NCBI GenBank assembly: GCA_025355875.1
Contig: JANXYV010000126.1
Coordinates: 83,598 to 147,597 of the forward strand
DNA: 64,000 nucleotides
Direction: 5' to 3'
Source: Prolixibacteraceae bacterium
GTDB taxonomy: Bacteria; Bacteroidota; Bacteroidia; Bacteroidales; Prolixibacteraceae
In this document: positions 34,465 to 42,897 of the stretch, piece by piece
Position numbering within the stretch: the first letter of the stretch is position 1
Layout of the letters: the number at the start of each line of letters is the position of its first letter
Notes under the pieces: model-generated
Databases searched by the model: none
Told to the model about the DNA's origin: nothing
Seen by the model: the letters and a program-made list of their open reading frames with translations, nothing else
Position numbers and translations under genes: made by a program

Positions 34465-36006
34465 ATGATCAATAAAAAATTCAAATCTGTATTATTCCTG
34501 TCAATACTGTTTTTAATAACACATCTGGCATTAGCACAAACGGATAATAGAATAGATAACACACTCAGTCCATTTATACCAAATAAAGCTACCGCAAAAC
34601 CTGCCAAACCACGAACTATTCTGGTTTATAACTGTAGGAATAGTTATTATCACGCCGATGCCATTCTTTGGGCTTCGCGTGCCATTGCTTTATCAGGAGA
34701 AAAAACAGGTGCTTATAAAACCACGGAGACCAGCGACCCGGCAATTTTTACCCGCGAAAACCTTTCGCAATTCGATGCCATTGTGCTGAATAATTCGCAT
34801 GGCAATGTTTATGGCAATAGCGATCAGTCCGATGCGCGAAAACAAGCCATTATCGATTTTGTAAACAGTGGCAAAGGATTGATAGCGCTTCATGCAACAG
34901 CGGCGTTCGACAACAGCACACCTGTCTCTGAAACAGAGAAAGCCTTCCGGCAGATGATTGGTGGCGAATTGCTGGAGCATCCGTGGAATTACGATGAATA
35001 CACTCCGGCAGTGATTAGGATTGAAGACCAAAAACAACCTATAACCAAAGCATTTGGCAAGCAACAGGATTGGCTTTTACCTTTTCGGGATGAGATTTTT
35101 CAGTTCACCAATTCTTTTTCGCGCGAGCAATGCAGGGTTTTATTTAGCCTGAACATGGAACAAACTCCCGATAAAGGCTCGAATCCGCAAAAAGATTATC
35201 CGCTGGCATGGATTAAAAATCAGGGTAAAGGCCGTGTATTCTATTCAGCCCTATGCCATAGCGGCGACACTTACCAAAATCCCGAAATGCTTTCATTTGT
35301 TTTGGCCGGAATTCAATTTGCTACTGGCGATTTAAAAGCCGATGTTACCCCGATTAAGCAACCGAAGTTTGACTTAGAAAAAGGCTATTTCAATATTTTC
35401 AATGGCAAAGATCTAAAAGGTTGGCGCGGCGAATCTCGAATTTGGTCGGTAGAGGACAATTGCATAACCGGCCAAACAACTGAAAAAGTAACTGTTGACA
35501 AGAATAATTATCTGATTTGGAAAGGCGGCGAACTCAAAGACTTTGAACTGAAAGCAAAATTTAAACTCAATGGAGGAAACTCCGGAATATACTTTCACAG
35601 TTACGAACGCACACCAGATGCCGAAAACTCAGAATCACTGGTGGGTGTTCAGGCCGATTTTTCAGCCGATCATGTCTGGGTGGGAACAATTATGGAATAC
35701 AAACTTCGGGAGGTATTGGTGCCACGCGGACGTAAAGTGGTGATCAAAGCGGATGGGACACGGGTGGATGCCGGAAGTACAGGAAATCCCGACGAACTTT
35801 TAAAAGTGTACAAAGAAAATGAGTGGAACGACTATCATGTAATTGTTCGCGATAATCTGATTGTGCTGCGAATCAACGATGTAGTGATGTCGGAAATCAG
35901 AGATTACGACAAAGCCCGATTGGTTTCAGGATTACTGGCGCTTCAGGTGCATGTAGGGCAACCCATGAAAGTGCAGTTTAAAGACATCAGAATTAAAAAG
36001 TATTAA
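34465..36006 (+). CDS. ThuA-domain and DUF1080 (3-keto-disaccharide hydrolase) protein
   Basis: A 513-residue exported protein. The signal peptide is KSVLFLSILFLITHLALAQ. Residues 45-300 form a ThuA-like glutamine-amidotransferase fold (RTILVYNCRNSYYHADAILW, FDAIVLNNSHGNVYG, GLIALHATAAF, GRVFYSALCHSGDTY). Residues 310-513 form a DUF1080 beta-sandwich (FNIFNGKDLKGWRGES, NGGNSGIYFHSYERT, DYHVIVRDNLIVLRINDV) of the type described as 3-keto-disaccharide hydrolase or a laminin-G-like lectin. ThuA proteins act on disaccharide catabolism, and the neighbouring Gfo/Idh/MocA enzyme could make the keto-sugar. Start chosen at the ATG before the signal peptide. Confidence 0.85.
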   Translation: MINKKFKSVLFLSILFLITHLALAQTDNRIDNTLSPFIPNKATAKPAKPRTILVYNCRNSYYHADAILWASRAIALSGEKTGAYKTTETSDPAIFTRENLSQFDAIVLNNSHGNVYGNSDQSDARKQAIIDFVNSGKGLIALHATAAFDNSTPVSETEKAFRQMIGGELLEHPWNYDEYTPAVIRIEDQKQPITKAFGKQQDWLLPFRDEIFQFTNSFSREQCRVLFSLNMEQTPDKGSNPQKDYPLAWIKNQGKGRVFYSALCHSGDTYQNPEMLSFVLAGIQFATGDLKADVTPIKQPKFDLEKGYFNIFNGKDLKGWRGESRIWSVEDNCITGQTTEKVTVDKNNYLIWKGGELKDFELKAKFKLNGGNSGIYFHSYERTPDAENSESLVGVQADFSADHVWVGTIMEYKLREVLVPRGRKVVIKADGTRVDAGSTGNPDELLKVYKENEWNDYHVIVRDNLIVLRINDVVMSEIRDYDKARLVSGLLALQVHVGQPMKVQFKDIRIKKY

Positions 36007-36065
36007 CGAAATATAGGAAGCCTGGTTTAAAGTATACTTTGACTTGAAAAGTCTCAACTTTCATA

Positions 36066-36318
36066 ACCGCACGGTCAACGACCTGCGGTAAAGCAAAAGA
36101 AAAACTACAACTGCATGAAAGGCAGGATGAATAGAGACGTCTTAAAGACAGATTATTGAATATTGCTGCATTGTTGATTTGGTTCTGCCTTTCAGGCAGT
36201 TGGATTCTATGGTTTACTGGCCTTAGGTCGTTGACCTAAGGTTATGGAAATATAACACCTTCGGTGTTCGCTAAAATTGAGAAACTTGCTTTCTTAAGCC
36301 TTCCCGGTTTTACCGGGA
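36066..36318. repeat. cluster of five short palindromes
   Basis: Hairpins at 36066-36089 (ACCGCA arms with inner GGTC/GACC), 36185-36199 (CTGCCT/AGGCAG, loop TTC), 36221-36241 (CCTTAGGTC/GACCTAAGG, loop GTT, perfect), 36254-36268 (AACACC/GGTGTT, loop TTC) and 36302-36318 (TCCCGGT/ACCGGGA, loop TTT). They fill most of the 343-bp gap before the cytochrome-FGE gene, the longest gap in the carbohydrate gene run. The same style of hairpin occurs at 11695-11858. No other gene or promoter was seen in this gap. Confidence 0.85.
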
Positions 36319-36349
36319 GGAGGTTTGGAGAGAGCTATTGATTAATTCT

Positions 36350-37867
36350 ATGAAAAACAGATATTTACTTCTCTTAATTGGCTTGCTCATTGGTTTTGTA
36401 CTGATGATTTCGCTGTATAAAACTTCGGTGTATTTCTCTACCGACAAATCGTGTATGCAGTGTCACGTGCATCCGCATGCCGAAGAAAGCTGGACAAAAT
36501 CGGTTCATGTAAATAATGGGAGTGGCGTAAAAGTGCATTGTGTATCCTGTCATTTGCCCCCGCAAGATCAAACCTGGGCACACTACTCTGCAAAAGCAAA
36601 ACTGGGAATCCGCGATGTTTGGGGTTATGTAACCAAAGACAGCGCTGATTTTAACTGGGAAGAAAAATCGCTTTTGGAAAATGCAGTAACATATATCCCG
36701 AATTCAGCTTGTGTCGATTGTCATCAAAACCTATTTCCAAAAGGAGTTACGCCCAACGGTATTACCGCTCACCTTTACTATGAAAGCAATGCAGAGAAAT
36801 TAAACCTGCAATGTATAGCCTGCCATTTAGATGCCGGTCATGCAAACCCCAATTACAAACATGGAAAATTAGCAGGTATTGGTAGTTCCGCAAAAAAGGA
36901 AGTGGTCGATTCAACCAAATTCTTTAAAGAAGCAACCGCCCTGACATCATTCTCAAACTTTACCGAAAAAATTCCGGGAACGGCAGTAAGCATCAGTATG
37001 CTGGCTATTCCGGGAGGTTCGTTTTCGATGGGCAGTCCCGAAAGTGAGGATTTTCATCAGCCCGATGAATCGCCAGTGCGACAAGTTACCTTAAGTCCAT
37101 TTTACATGGCCGAAATGGAAATTACCTGGGAGCAATACTGGTCGTTTTTCGAAAATACCAGGGCCGAAGGGCGTATTCCTCCTTCAAAAGTATATGCAAT
37201 CAATAGCAACCCCAATGTCGATGCTTTTTCGGGAGCAACACCACCGTATGGAAATCCGGAGCAGGGATGGGGTGCTGGTAAGCAACCAGCCATAACCATG
37301 ACTCACTATGGAGCTGAAGTTTTTTGCTTGTGGCTGTCGAAAAAAACTGGAAAGAAATACCGGTTGCCTACCGAGGCCGAATGGGAATATGCTGCACGTG
37401 GAGGCACCGAAACACCTTATTTCTTCGCCGGAGAACCTGCTAGTTTTTCCGACAAGGGATTTCTGAGAACATTCATCGATGCCAAAACAGACCCCATCTT
37501 CAACCATGTGATTTACTGCAAAAACAGCAAGAACCGGACCCAATTGCCCGAGGCAGTGAAAGCCAATCCTTTCGGACTGAAAAACATGCTTGGCAATGTA
37601 ATGGAATATTGTGCTGATAAATATTCGCCTGAGGCCTATTCGAAAACTGCGGTGCAGGTTAAGAACCCGCTGGAAACCAAGGGCGATGAATATGTGGTTC
37701 GGGGTGGAAACTATACTTCCGATGCTTCTGAAGTTCGCTGTGCAGCTCGCGATTATACCCGTCATGAAGCCTGGCTGAAAACCGATCCGCAACAACCCAA
37801 GAGCTTGTGGTGGTATTCCGATTTTAGAGGAATAGGGTTTAGAATTGTATGCGAAACATCGAAGTAA
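36350..37867 (+). CDS. NrfH/NapC-like tetrahaem cytochrome fused to FGE/SUMF1 domain
   Basis: A 505-residue fusion. It has an N-terminal membrane anchor (LLLLIGLLIGFVLMISL), then four c-type haem motifs: CMQCH (35-39), CVSCH (64-68), CVDCH (121-125) and CIACH (155-159), as in NapC/NrfH quinol oxidases. From about 205 to 505 it carries a formylglycine-generating-enzyme-type domain (AIPGGSFSMGSPESEDF, YMAEMEITWEQYWSFF, YRLPTEAEWEYAARGG, FGLKNMLGNVMEYCADKY, FRGIGFRIV). No sulfatase gene is present in the window. The cytochrome could deliver quinol electrons to chemistry on the FGE-fold domain, or the domain may only be a binding module. FIST gene follows after 12 bp. Confidence 0.85.
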   Translation: MKNRYLLLLIGLLIGFVLMISLYKTSVYFSTDKSCMQCHVHPHAEESWTKSVHVNNGSGVKVHCVSCHLPPQDQTWAHYSAKAKLGIRDVWGYVTKDSADFNWEEKSLLENAVTYIPNSACVDCHQNLFPKGVTPNGITAHLYYESNAEKLNLQCIACHLDAGHANPNYKHGKLAGIGSSAKKEVVDSTKFFKEATALTSFSNFTEKIPGTAVSISMLAIPGGSFSMGSPESEDFHQPDESPVRQVTLSPFYMAEMEITWEQYWSFFENTRAEGRIPPSKVYAINSNPNVDAFSGATPPYGNPEQGWGAGKQPAITMTHYGAEVFCLWLSKKTGKKYRLPTEAEWEYAARGGTETPYFFAGEPASFSDKGFLRTFIDAKTDPIFNHVIYCKNSKNRTQLPEAVKANPFGLKNMLGNVMEYCADKYSPEAYSKTAVQVKNPLETKGDEYVVRGGNYTSDASEVRCAARDYTRHEAWLKTDPQQPKSLWWYSDFRGIGFRIVCETSK

Positions 37868-37879
37868 AAAACAAGGAAA

Positions 37880-38962
37880 ATGAAATACAAATTATTGATT
37901 CTTTTAATATTAATTACAGGGATTAACCTGATTGGGTTTACACGTAACATTCCCCGAAATGTAAAATTCACTGTTGGGCAATCGGTGTATGAGTTACCCG
38001 CATCAACTAAAATAAATGGTGAGATTGACTGGCATTTTGCTGATAGCGTAACTACATTCAAATTAATCCGAAAGGCAATTACCGATGCACTCGAACAATT
38101 TGGGAATGAAAAGCCAAAATTGCTTTTGATCATGGGCAGAGCCGAAGATAAACTGCTGATAAAATCTGCTATTGAGGCAGCAAATGTGGATAATATACCT
38201 TATATATTCGATGGAAGTAATTGGGCTGAATATACAGTAATTGGTCCGGCGGCAGCAACCCATCAGTTGCAACAAAGTTTTATTGCCATTGCTATGGGTG
38301 GCAATGCAGATTATCAAATTCATTCATTGCATGTACCCATGTTTAAAGATCAATATTGGTCGCTGGAGCAAAAGTATGGAAAGGATAGCACTGAAAAAAT
38401 TCTGGCGGTTGAAAAAGTAAAATATATACAAAGCGCCAAAGAATTAGCGAATCAGTTTGATACCTCCAGAACAGGCAATAAAGTGTACATCCAATTGGGG
38501 AATTTTCATACACCCAGGCAAAACTGGGTTTTGGAAGGCATCAGCGAAGTATTCAAAAACATGAATATTGTGGGAGGAGCACAAGCCGATTGGGGCTGGC
38601 AAATTATTGATGGTAAGCTTGTTGAGAGCACTTTATACGGCATCATGATTACAGGCGACTTTAAGGTCAGTCAGGCCATGTGTTCCAGAAATAAAGACGA
38701 AGCATTGCATATTCAATCCGAACGGATATTAAAAAGTGCAATTGGTGATAAAGAACAAAAGCCCGATCTTGCCTTATATTTTGGTTGCGCAGGTTGGAAT
38801 TCAGACCAAAAAAACCAATATGATGTAATCAAAAAAATATTACCGAATACAACATTTTTCGGCAGATTCAATGGCGGTGAAATTGGCCGGTTTGTCAGTA
38901 ATGGATCAAATCAGTCTGGCATTGATTTACTCTCGGTTATGTTGCTTTATAATACGAATTGA
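37880..38962 (+). CDS. exported FIST-domain protein
   Basis: A 360-residue protein with an N-terminal hydrophobic signal (LLILLILITGINLIGF). The middle resembles FIST_N (IRKAITDALEQFGNEKPKLL, GGAQADWGW, ESTLYGIMITGDF). The C-terminus resembles FIST_C (ALYFGCAGWNS, then FGRFNGGEIGRFVS and GIDLLSVMLLY, where the GEIG motif is characteristic). FIST domains are proposed small-molecule sensors, usually cytoplasmic or coupled to signalling domains; here it appears as a stand-alone exported protein directly behind the cytochrome-FGE fusion. Function is unproven; alternative names are not better supported. Confidence 0.6.
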   Translation: MKYKLLILLILITGINLIGFTRNIPRNVKFTVGQSVYELPASTKINGEIDWHFADSVTTFKLIRKAITDALEQFGNEKPKLLLIMGRAEDKLLIKSAIEAANVDNIPYIFDGSNWAEYTVIGPAAATHQLQQSFIAIAMGGNADYQIHSLHVPMFKDQYWSLEQKYGKDSTEKILAVEKVKYIQSAKELANQFDTSRTGNKVYIQLGNFHTPRQNWVLEGISEVFKNMNIVGGAQADWGWQIIDGKLVESTLYGIMITGDFKVSQAMCSRNKDEALHIQSERILKSAIGDKEQKPDLALYFGCAGWNSDQKNQYDVIKKILPNTTFFGRFNGGEIGRFVSNGSNQSGIDLLSVMLLYNTN

Positions 38963-39037
38963 ATTCACTTATAACTATTAATCATGAAGTTGTATCATTC
39001 TCACATAAAAAAGCTACAGACCAATACTCTAAAAACA

Positions 39038-41116
39038 ATGTTTATGAAAAAAATAATTTTAATAACAGTTCTCGTGACTGTACTCAGTAATTTTGCTTCT
39101 GCCCTTGGAACAAAAACTGGTGGTTGGCAGGTTTATTTTAACGATGGCTGGTATAGTTTTGGTTGGTGCCAAAACGCAGATAAGCCTTCAGGTGTGCGTA
39201 CCTGGTCAGGTACCAATACTACTTTTACCGGGCAGGGTGGATCTTTCTCAGCCTCATGGACAGCGGCTGACTTCAATTGGATACCTGATATTTCGAAAGG
39301 AGGCGCCGGTTTTGGGCGTATCAATACAATGGTGAAAAATTGGAATGTTCAATGGAACGGTACCGGTGATATTAAAGGAAATGGAACCACTTATACCTTT
39401 GGTTTAAAGTTTAATGCAGCAAACTTTAATGGCTATCACGATTATACAATGACCGATTCTTATGAATGTTACATTGTTACGAATACGAATAAAACAGCAG
39501 GTCAATTAGACGGTGTTTGGTTTGCAGATGTTTACCCTGAAGGTGATCCTGTGGGATATCAATTGAGAAAGGCTAAAGTAAACTGGGGAAATGGTGATTT
39601 TATACAACTTTGGGCATTCAGAAAACAAAATACTTATAGTGGCCCGGTTAATGTTCAGGCCATTGTAAAAGCATGGTCGGATAAATCAGGTTCTTCATTC
39701 AATTATGATACCTGGTTTATGCCAGGCGGTGTTTCTATTATGAATGAATGTTTTGGATCATCCGGTCGTTTCGACTTAACAAATATTCAAATACCAAATT
39801 TTAACACCTACCTCCCATTGCCCCATACAGAAGTGGTAACAAGCAGAGGTGAAACCTTGCTAAACAATGGAAGTGCCAAAGCCAACGATGGAATATCAAC
39901 TACAACCTGGATAGATGCTTCGCCAAGCACCTGGTTGAGCTATGCTTATGTGACGTCATCAAAGTTCAATACCTATACTTTAACCACGGGAACTGACACT
40001 ACTAAAGATCCGAATACCTGGACCATACAGGCATCAACTGACGGCATCAACTGGGTAATGTTGGATACGCAAACCAATCAATCATTTGCTGCCCGAAGTA
40101 CCGCATATAAGTATTCATTTGTAAACGAAACAGGTTACAAGTATTATAAAATCGACATCACCGCCAATAATGGAAATGCAAGTACCGAAATAGCAGAGTT
40201 ATCCTATTCGTATGTTGATGCAATAAGTCCCACAACTCCAACCAATGTGATATTTTCAAATTCTACTTATACCTTGACATGGACCGCTTCAACCGATAAT
40301 GTAGCTGTGACTTCGTACGAAATTTTCAATAACGGTGTTTTGCTTGGAACTTCAAACACCAATTCCTATGTACTCCTGGGAGTAACCCCTAATACAACTT
40401 ATAATTTAACTGTAAAAGCGCTGGATGCATCTGCAAATGATTCCTCTGCAAGTATTCCGGTTCAGTCAACAACAGGTACTTTTACCTTGTACGAAGCTGA
40501 AAATGCAACCATCAGTGGTGGTATAATTGCCGTCGATCACCCGGCGTTTAGTGGAACAGGTTTTTGGGGAAATGTAGGAACAGTAGGAAATTATATTGAA
40601 TTCACGGTTAATTCTATATCAGGCGGTATTACCGATATTAAATGCCGTTACAGCAGTGGCGACAGCAATAAAACCATGACTATGTATGTAAATGGGGTGA
40701 AATATAAGGTTTTAACATTTCCATCCACCAAAGGCTGGGACAACTGGGCAAGTTCGGTAGAGAACGTTAACCTGAATGTGGGTAACAACACCGTCAAATA
40801 CCAGTACGATAGCGGTAATACAGGATATATCAATGTTGATTATATTCAGATTAAACCAAATACCACAGGTGTTTCAATTCCGGAAACTGCTGATATGCTG
40901 AACATTTATCCAAATCCGGTTATGGATGTGCTGCATATTGTAAATGCCGCAGCAAAATCGAAAATTCAGATTTCAGACTTAAACGGCAATGTAATAATGA
41001 GTCAGCAATTAATTGAAAATAGGATTAATATCAAGCAATTGAGAACAGGAATTTATTTTATCCGGATTGAAAATACAGATCATCAAGCTCAAACTATGAA
41101 AATTGTGAAACTATGA
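39038..41116 (+). CDS. GH11-like xylanase-type protein with CBMs and T9SS domain
   Basis: A 692-residue secreted modular enzyme. After the signal peptide (KKIILITVLVTVLSNFASA), residues 25-255 resemble GH11: GGSFSASW, DSYECYIV (candidate nucleophile Glu143), FIQLWAFRKQNTYSGPVNVQ, and MNECFGSSGRFDLTNI (candidate acid/base Glu237). The two glutamates are 94 residues apart, as in Bacillus xylanase (78 and 172). Further modules: F5/8-type C-like domain (about 265-395), fibronectin type III (about 400-480), CBM6/CBM35 (YEAENATISGG, about 485-610), and a T9SS C-terminal domain (NIYPNPVMD ... IYFIRIENT). Start chosen at the ATG before the signal peptide; 38984 is an in-frame alternative. It overlaps the GH43-like gene by 4 bp. 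Confidence 0.72.
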   Translation: MFMKKIILITVLVTVLSNFASALGTKTGGWQVYFNDGWYSFGWCQNADKPSGVRTWSGTNTTFTGQGGSFSASWTAADFNWIPDISKGGAGFGRINTMVKNWNVQWNGTGDIKGNGTTYTFGLKFNAANFNGYHDYTMTDSYECYIVTNTNKTAGQLDGVWFADVYPEGDPVGYQLRKAKVNWGNGDFIQLWAFRKQNTYSGPVNVQAIVKAWSDKSGSSFNYDTWFMPGGVSIMNECFGSSGRFDLTNIQIPNFNTYLPLPHTEVVTSRGETLLNNGSAKANDGISTTTWIDASPSTWLSYAYVTSSKFNTYTLTTGTDTTKDPNTWTIQASTDGINWVMLDTQTNQSFAARSTAYKYSFVNETGYKYYKIDITANNGNASTEIAELSYSYVDAISPTTPTNVIFSNSTYTLTWTASTDNVAVTSYEIFNNGVLLGTSNTNSYVLLGVTPNTTYNLTVKALDASANDSSASIPVQSTTGTFTLYEAENATISGGIIAVDHPAFSGTGFWGNVGTVGNYIEFTVNSISGGITDIKCRYSSGDSNKTMTMYVNGVKYKVLTFPSTKGWDNWASSVENVNLNVGNNTVKYQYDSGNTGYINVDYIQIKPNTTGVSIPETADMLNIYPNPVMDVLHIVNAAAKSKIQISDLNGNVIMSQQLIENRINIKQLRTGIYFIRIENTDHQAQTMKIVKL

Positions 41117-42864
41117 ATTTGAAAAATGCGATATTGGTCTATGCCACTGCTATTATATTGCTTTCGTCTTACAGTACTTTCGCTCAATCAGAAAAAAAAT
41201 TCTTCGAACCCGGTAAAGTTTGGCTCGATACCGATGGAAAACCGATTGAAGCGCATGGTGGCGGTGTTCTCAAACATGGAGATAAATATTTCTGGTATGG
41301 AGAAAACCATGCTTTGGGCGAAGGAAACAAAACCGGAATTTCATGCTATTCATCAAACGACTTGTTGAATTGGAAAAACGAAGGAGTTGTTCTTCCCAAA
41401 GAAAAGCTTCCTGAAATGTTTCGCGACAAGGGTGTGTGCGAACGTCCCAAAGTAATTTTCAACCCCAAAACTGGGAAGTATATTATGTGGATGCATCTGG
41501 ATGCCAATACCTATTCGGAAGCCATGGCAGGCGTTGCAATAGCCGACAAACCAAATGGGCCATTTGAATTTCAGGGTTATAAACGACCAATTGGCTATGA
41601 TTATGGCTATCGGCTCGACCGTGTTCCGGGTATCAATCCACGCGAAAAAGAACTCGGAAATGCTTACCGTGACATGAACCTTTTTGTGGATACTGATGGA
41701 AAAGCTTATGTGATCTATTCGTCGGAAGAACTTGCAACCTTATATTGTTCAAGGTTAAACGACGAATTTACAGATATTGAACTGCCGGCAATACAAGGAA
41801 AAACATGGGAACGGATCATGTTAGGCCAGTTTCGCGAAGCACCGGTCTTATTAAAAAATCAGGGGAAATATTATATTTTAAGCTCCGGAACCTCTGGTTG
41901 GGACCCAAATCCTGCCGATTTAGCTGTGGCTGAAACCTTGTTCGGGCCCTATAAAAAGCTGGGAAATCCATGCTTTGGCAGCGATTCTGAAACCACTTTC
42001 AGGTCACAAAGTACTTGCATTATTCCGTTACCCGAAAAAGGCGATGGTTCATTCATATATATGGGCGACCGTTGGAATGGGGCAGCACTTGAAAAATCAA
42101 CTTATGTGTGGCTACCGTTTTGTATGAGCCAATACGGAAGTGTAAAATTGGTATCCTTTGACAAATGGGATTTAGCAATTTTCGATTCGTTGAATAAACC
42201 GCTGACTTCACCTGTAATCAATGAGAATCCAAACAATTCAATTAGTTGGAAAACGGTTGAAAATGCACAGGCGTATAAAATTTTCAAAAATGGAAAGATG
42301 TATTCAATTACCGATTCTACTAAATTTACGCTGCCTGTTGGCTTTTGGGATGTTTCTGATTATTTTACAGTACAGGCATGGAATATCAAAGGAATAAATT
42401 CTAAACCTTCAGTTTCGGTAACCAAGAAATGGCCAAATACAGGAGCAGTTTATCTGAGCGACAGAATACCTGAATCGAGCAAACAAGGTTGGGGAACTTT
42501 GAGAAAAGACAAATCGATACAACTGACAACTTTAAATATAGCCGGAAAAGAATTTAAAAAAGGGTTGGGCACACATTCGTATAGTGAAGTGATTTACCGT
42601 ATTGGAGGCAATTACCGAAAATTCTCGTCATGGATAGGTGTTGATAATTTCGCTAAAAATAAAACGGTTTCGAGTTTGCAGTTTGAGGTTTGGTCGGATG
42701 GTGATTTACTGTATCAGAGCAAGGTAATGCGCGTAAAGGATGCTGCCGAAAGGGTTGAACTGGATATTACCGGCACCAACGAATTAAAGCTGGTGGTGAC
42801 CGATGCCGGCGATGGAACAGAATGGGATCATTCAGACTGGGCCGAAGCTAAAATTGAACACTAA
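41113..42864 (+). CDS. GH43-family glycosidase with NPCBM domain
   Basis: A 583-residue exported enzyme. Signal peptide to about residue 24. The five-bladed GH43 propeller spans about 30-340: WLDTDGKPIEAHGGGVLKHG with the nearby general-base Asp, KYFWYGENHALGEG, YRDMNLFVDTDGKAYVIYSS, and FREAPVLLKNQGKYYILSSG, where the Glu of REAP is the likely acid. This pattern resembles the galactan-active GH43_24/34 group. A short linker domain is followed by an NPCBM domain (GLGTHSYSEVIYRIGGNYRK ... DAGDGTEWDHSDWAEAKI). Likely an exo-acting galactosidase or arabinosidase. It is translationally coupled to the preceding GH11-like gene. Confidence 0.82.
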   Translation: MNLKNAILVYATAIILLSSYSTFAQSEKKFFEPGKVWLDTDGKPIEAHGGGVLKHGDKYFWYGENHALGEGNKTGISCYSSNDLLNWKNEGVVLPKEKLPEMFRDKGVCERPKVIFNPKTGKYIMWMHLDANTYSEAMAGVAIADKPNGPFEFQGYKRPIGYDYGYRLDRVPGINPREKELGNAYRDMNLFVDTDGKAYVIYSSEELATLYCSRLNDEFTDIELPAIQGKTWERIMLGQFREAPVLLKNQGKYYILSSGTSGWDPNPADLAVAETLFGPYKKLGNPCFGSDSETTFRSQSTCIIPLPEKGDGSFIYMGDRWNGAALEKSTYVWLPFCMSQYGSVKLVSFDKWDLAIFDSLNKPLTSPVINENPNNSISWKTVENAQAYKIFKNGKMYSITDSTKFTLPVGFWDVSDYFTVQAWNIKGINSKPSVSVTKKWPNTGAVYLSDRIPESSKQGWGTLRKDKSIQLTTLNIAGKEFKKGLGTHSYSEVIYRIGGNYRKFSSWIGVDNFAKNKTVSSLQFEVWSDGDLLYQSKVMRVKDAAERVELDITGTNELKLVVTDAGDGTEWDHSDWAEAKIEH

Positions 42865-42897
42865 ATTATTGAACACTAAATAAATGAATTCTTGAAA

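Noticed and set aside
37184..37795. 203-codon open frame opposite the FGE domain
   Set aside because: Antisense shadow of a strongly conserved domain.
36350..37867. Sulfatase maturation role for the FGE domain
   Set aside because: No sulfatase gene in the window, and many FGE-fold domains are not sulfatase activators; kept only as one possibility.
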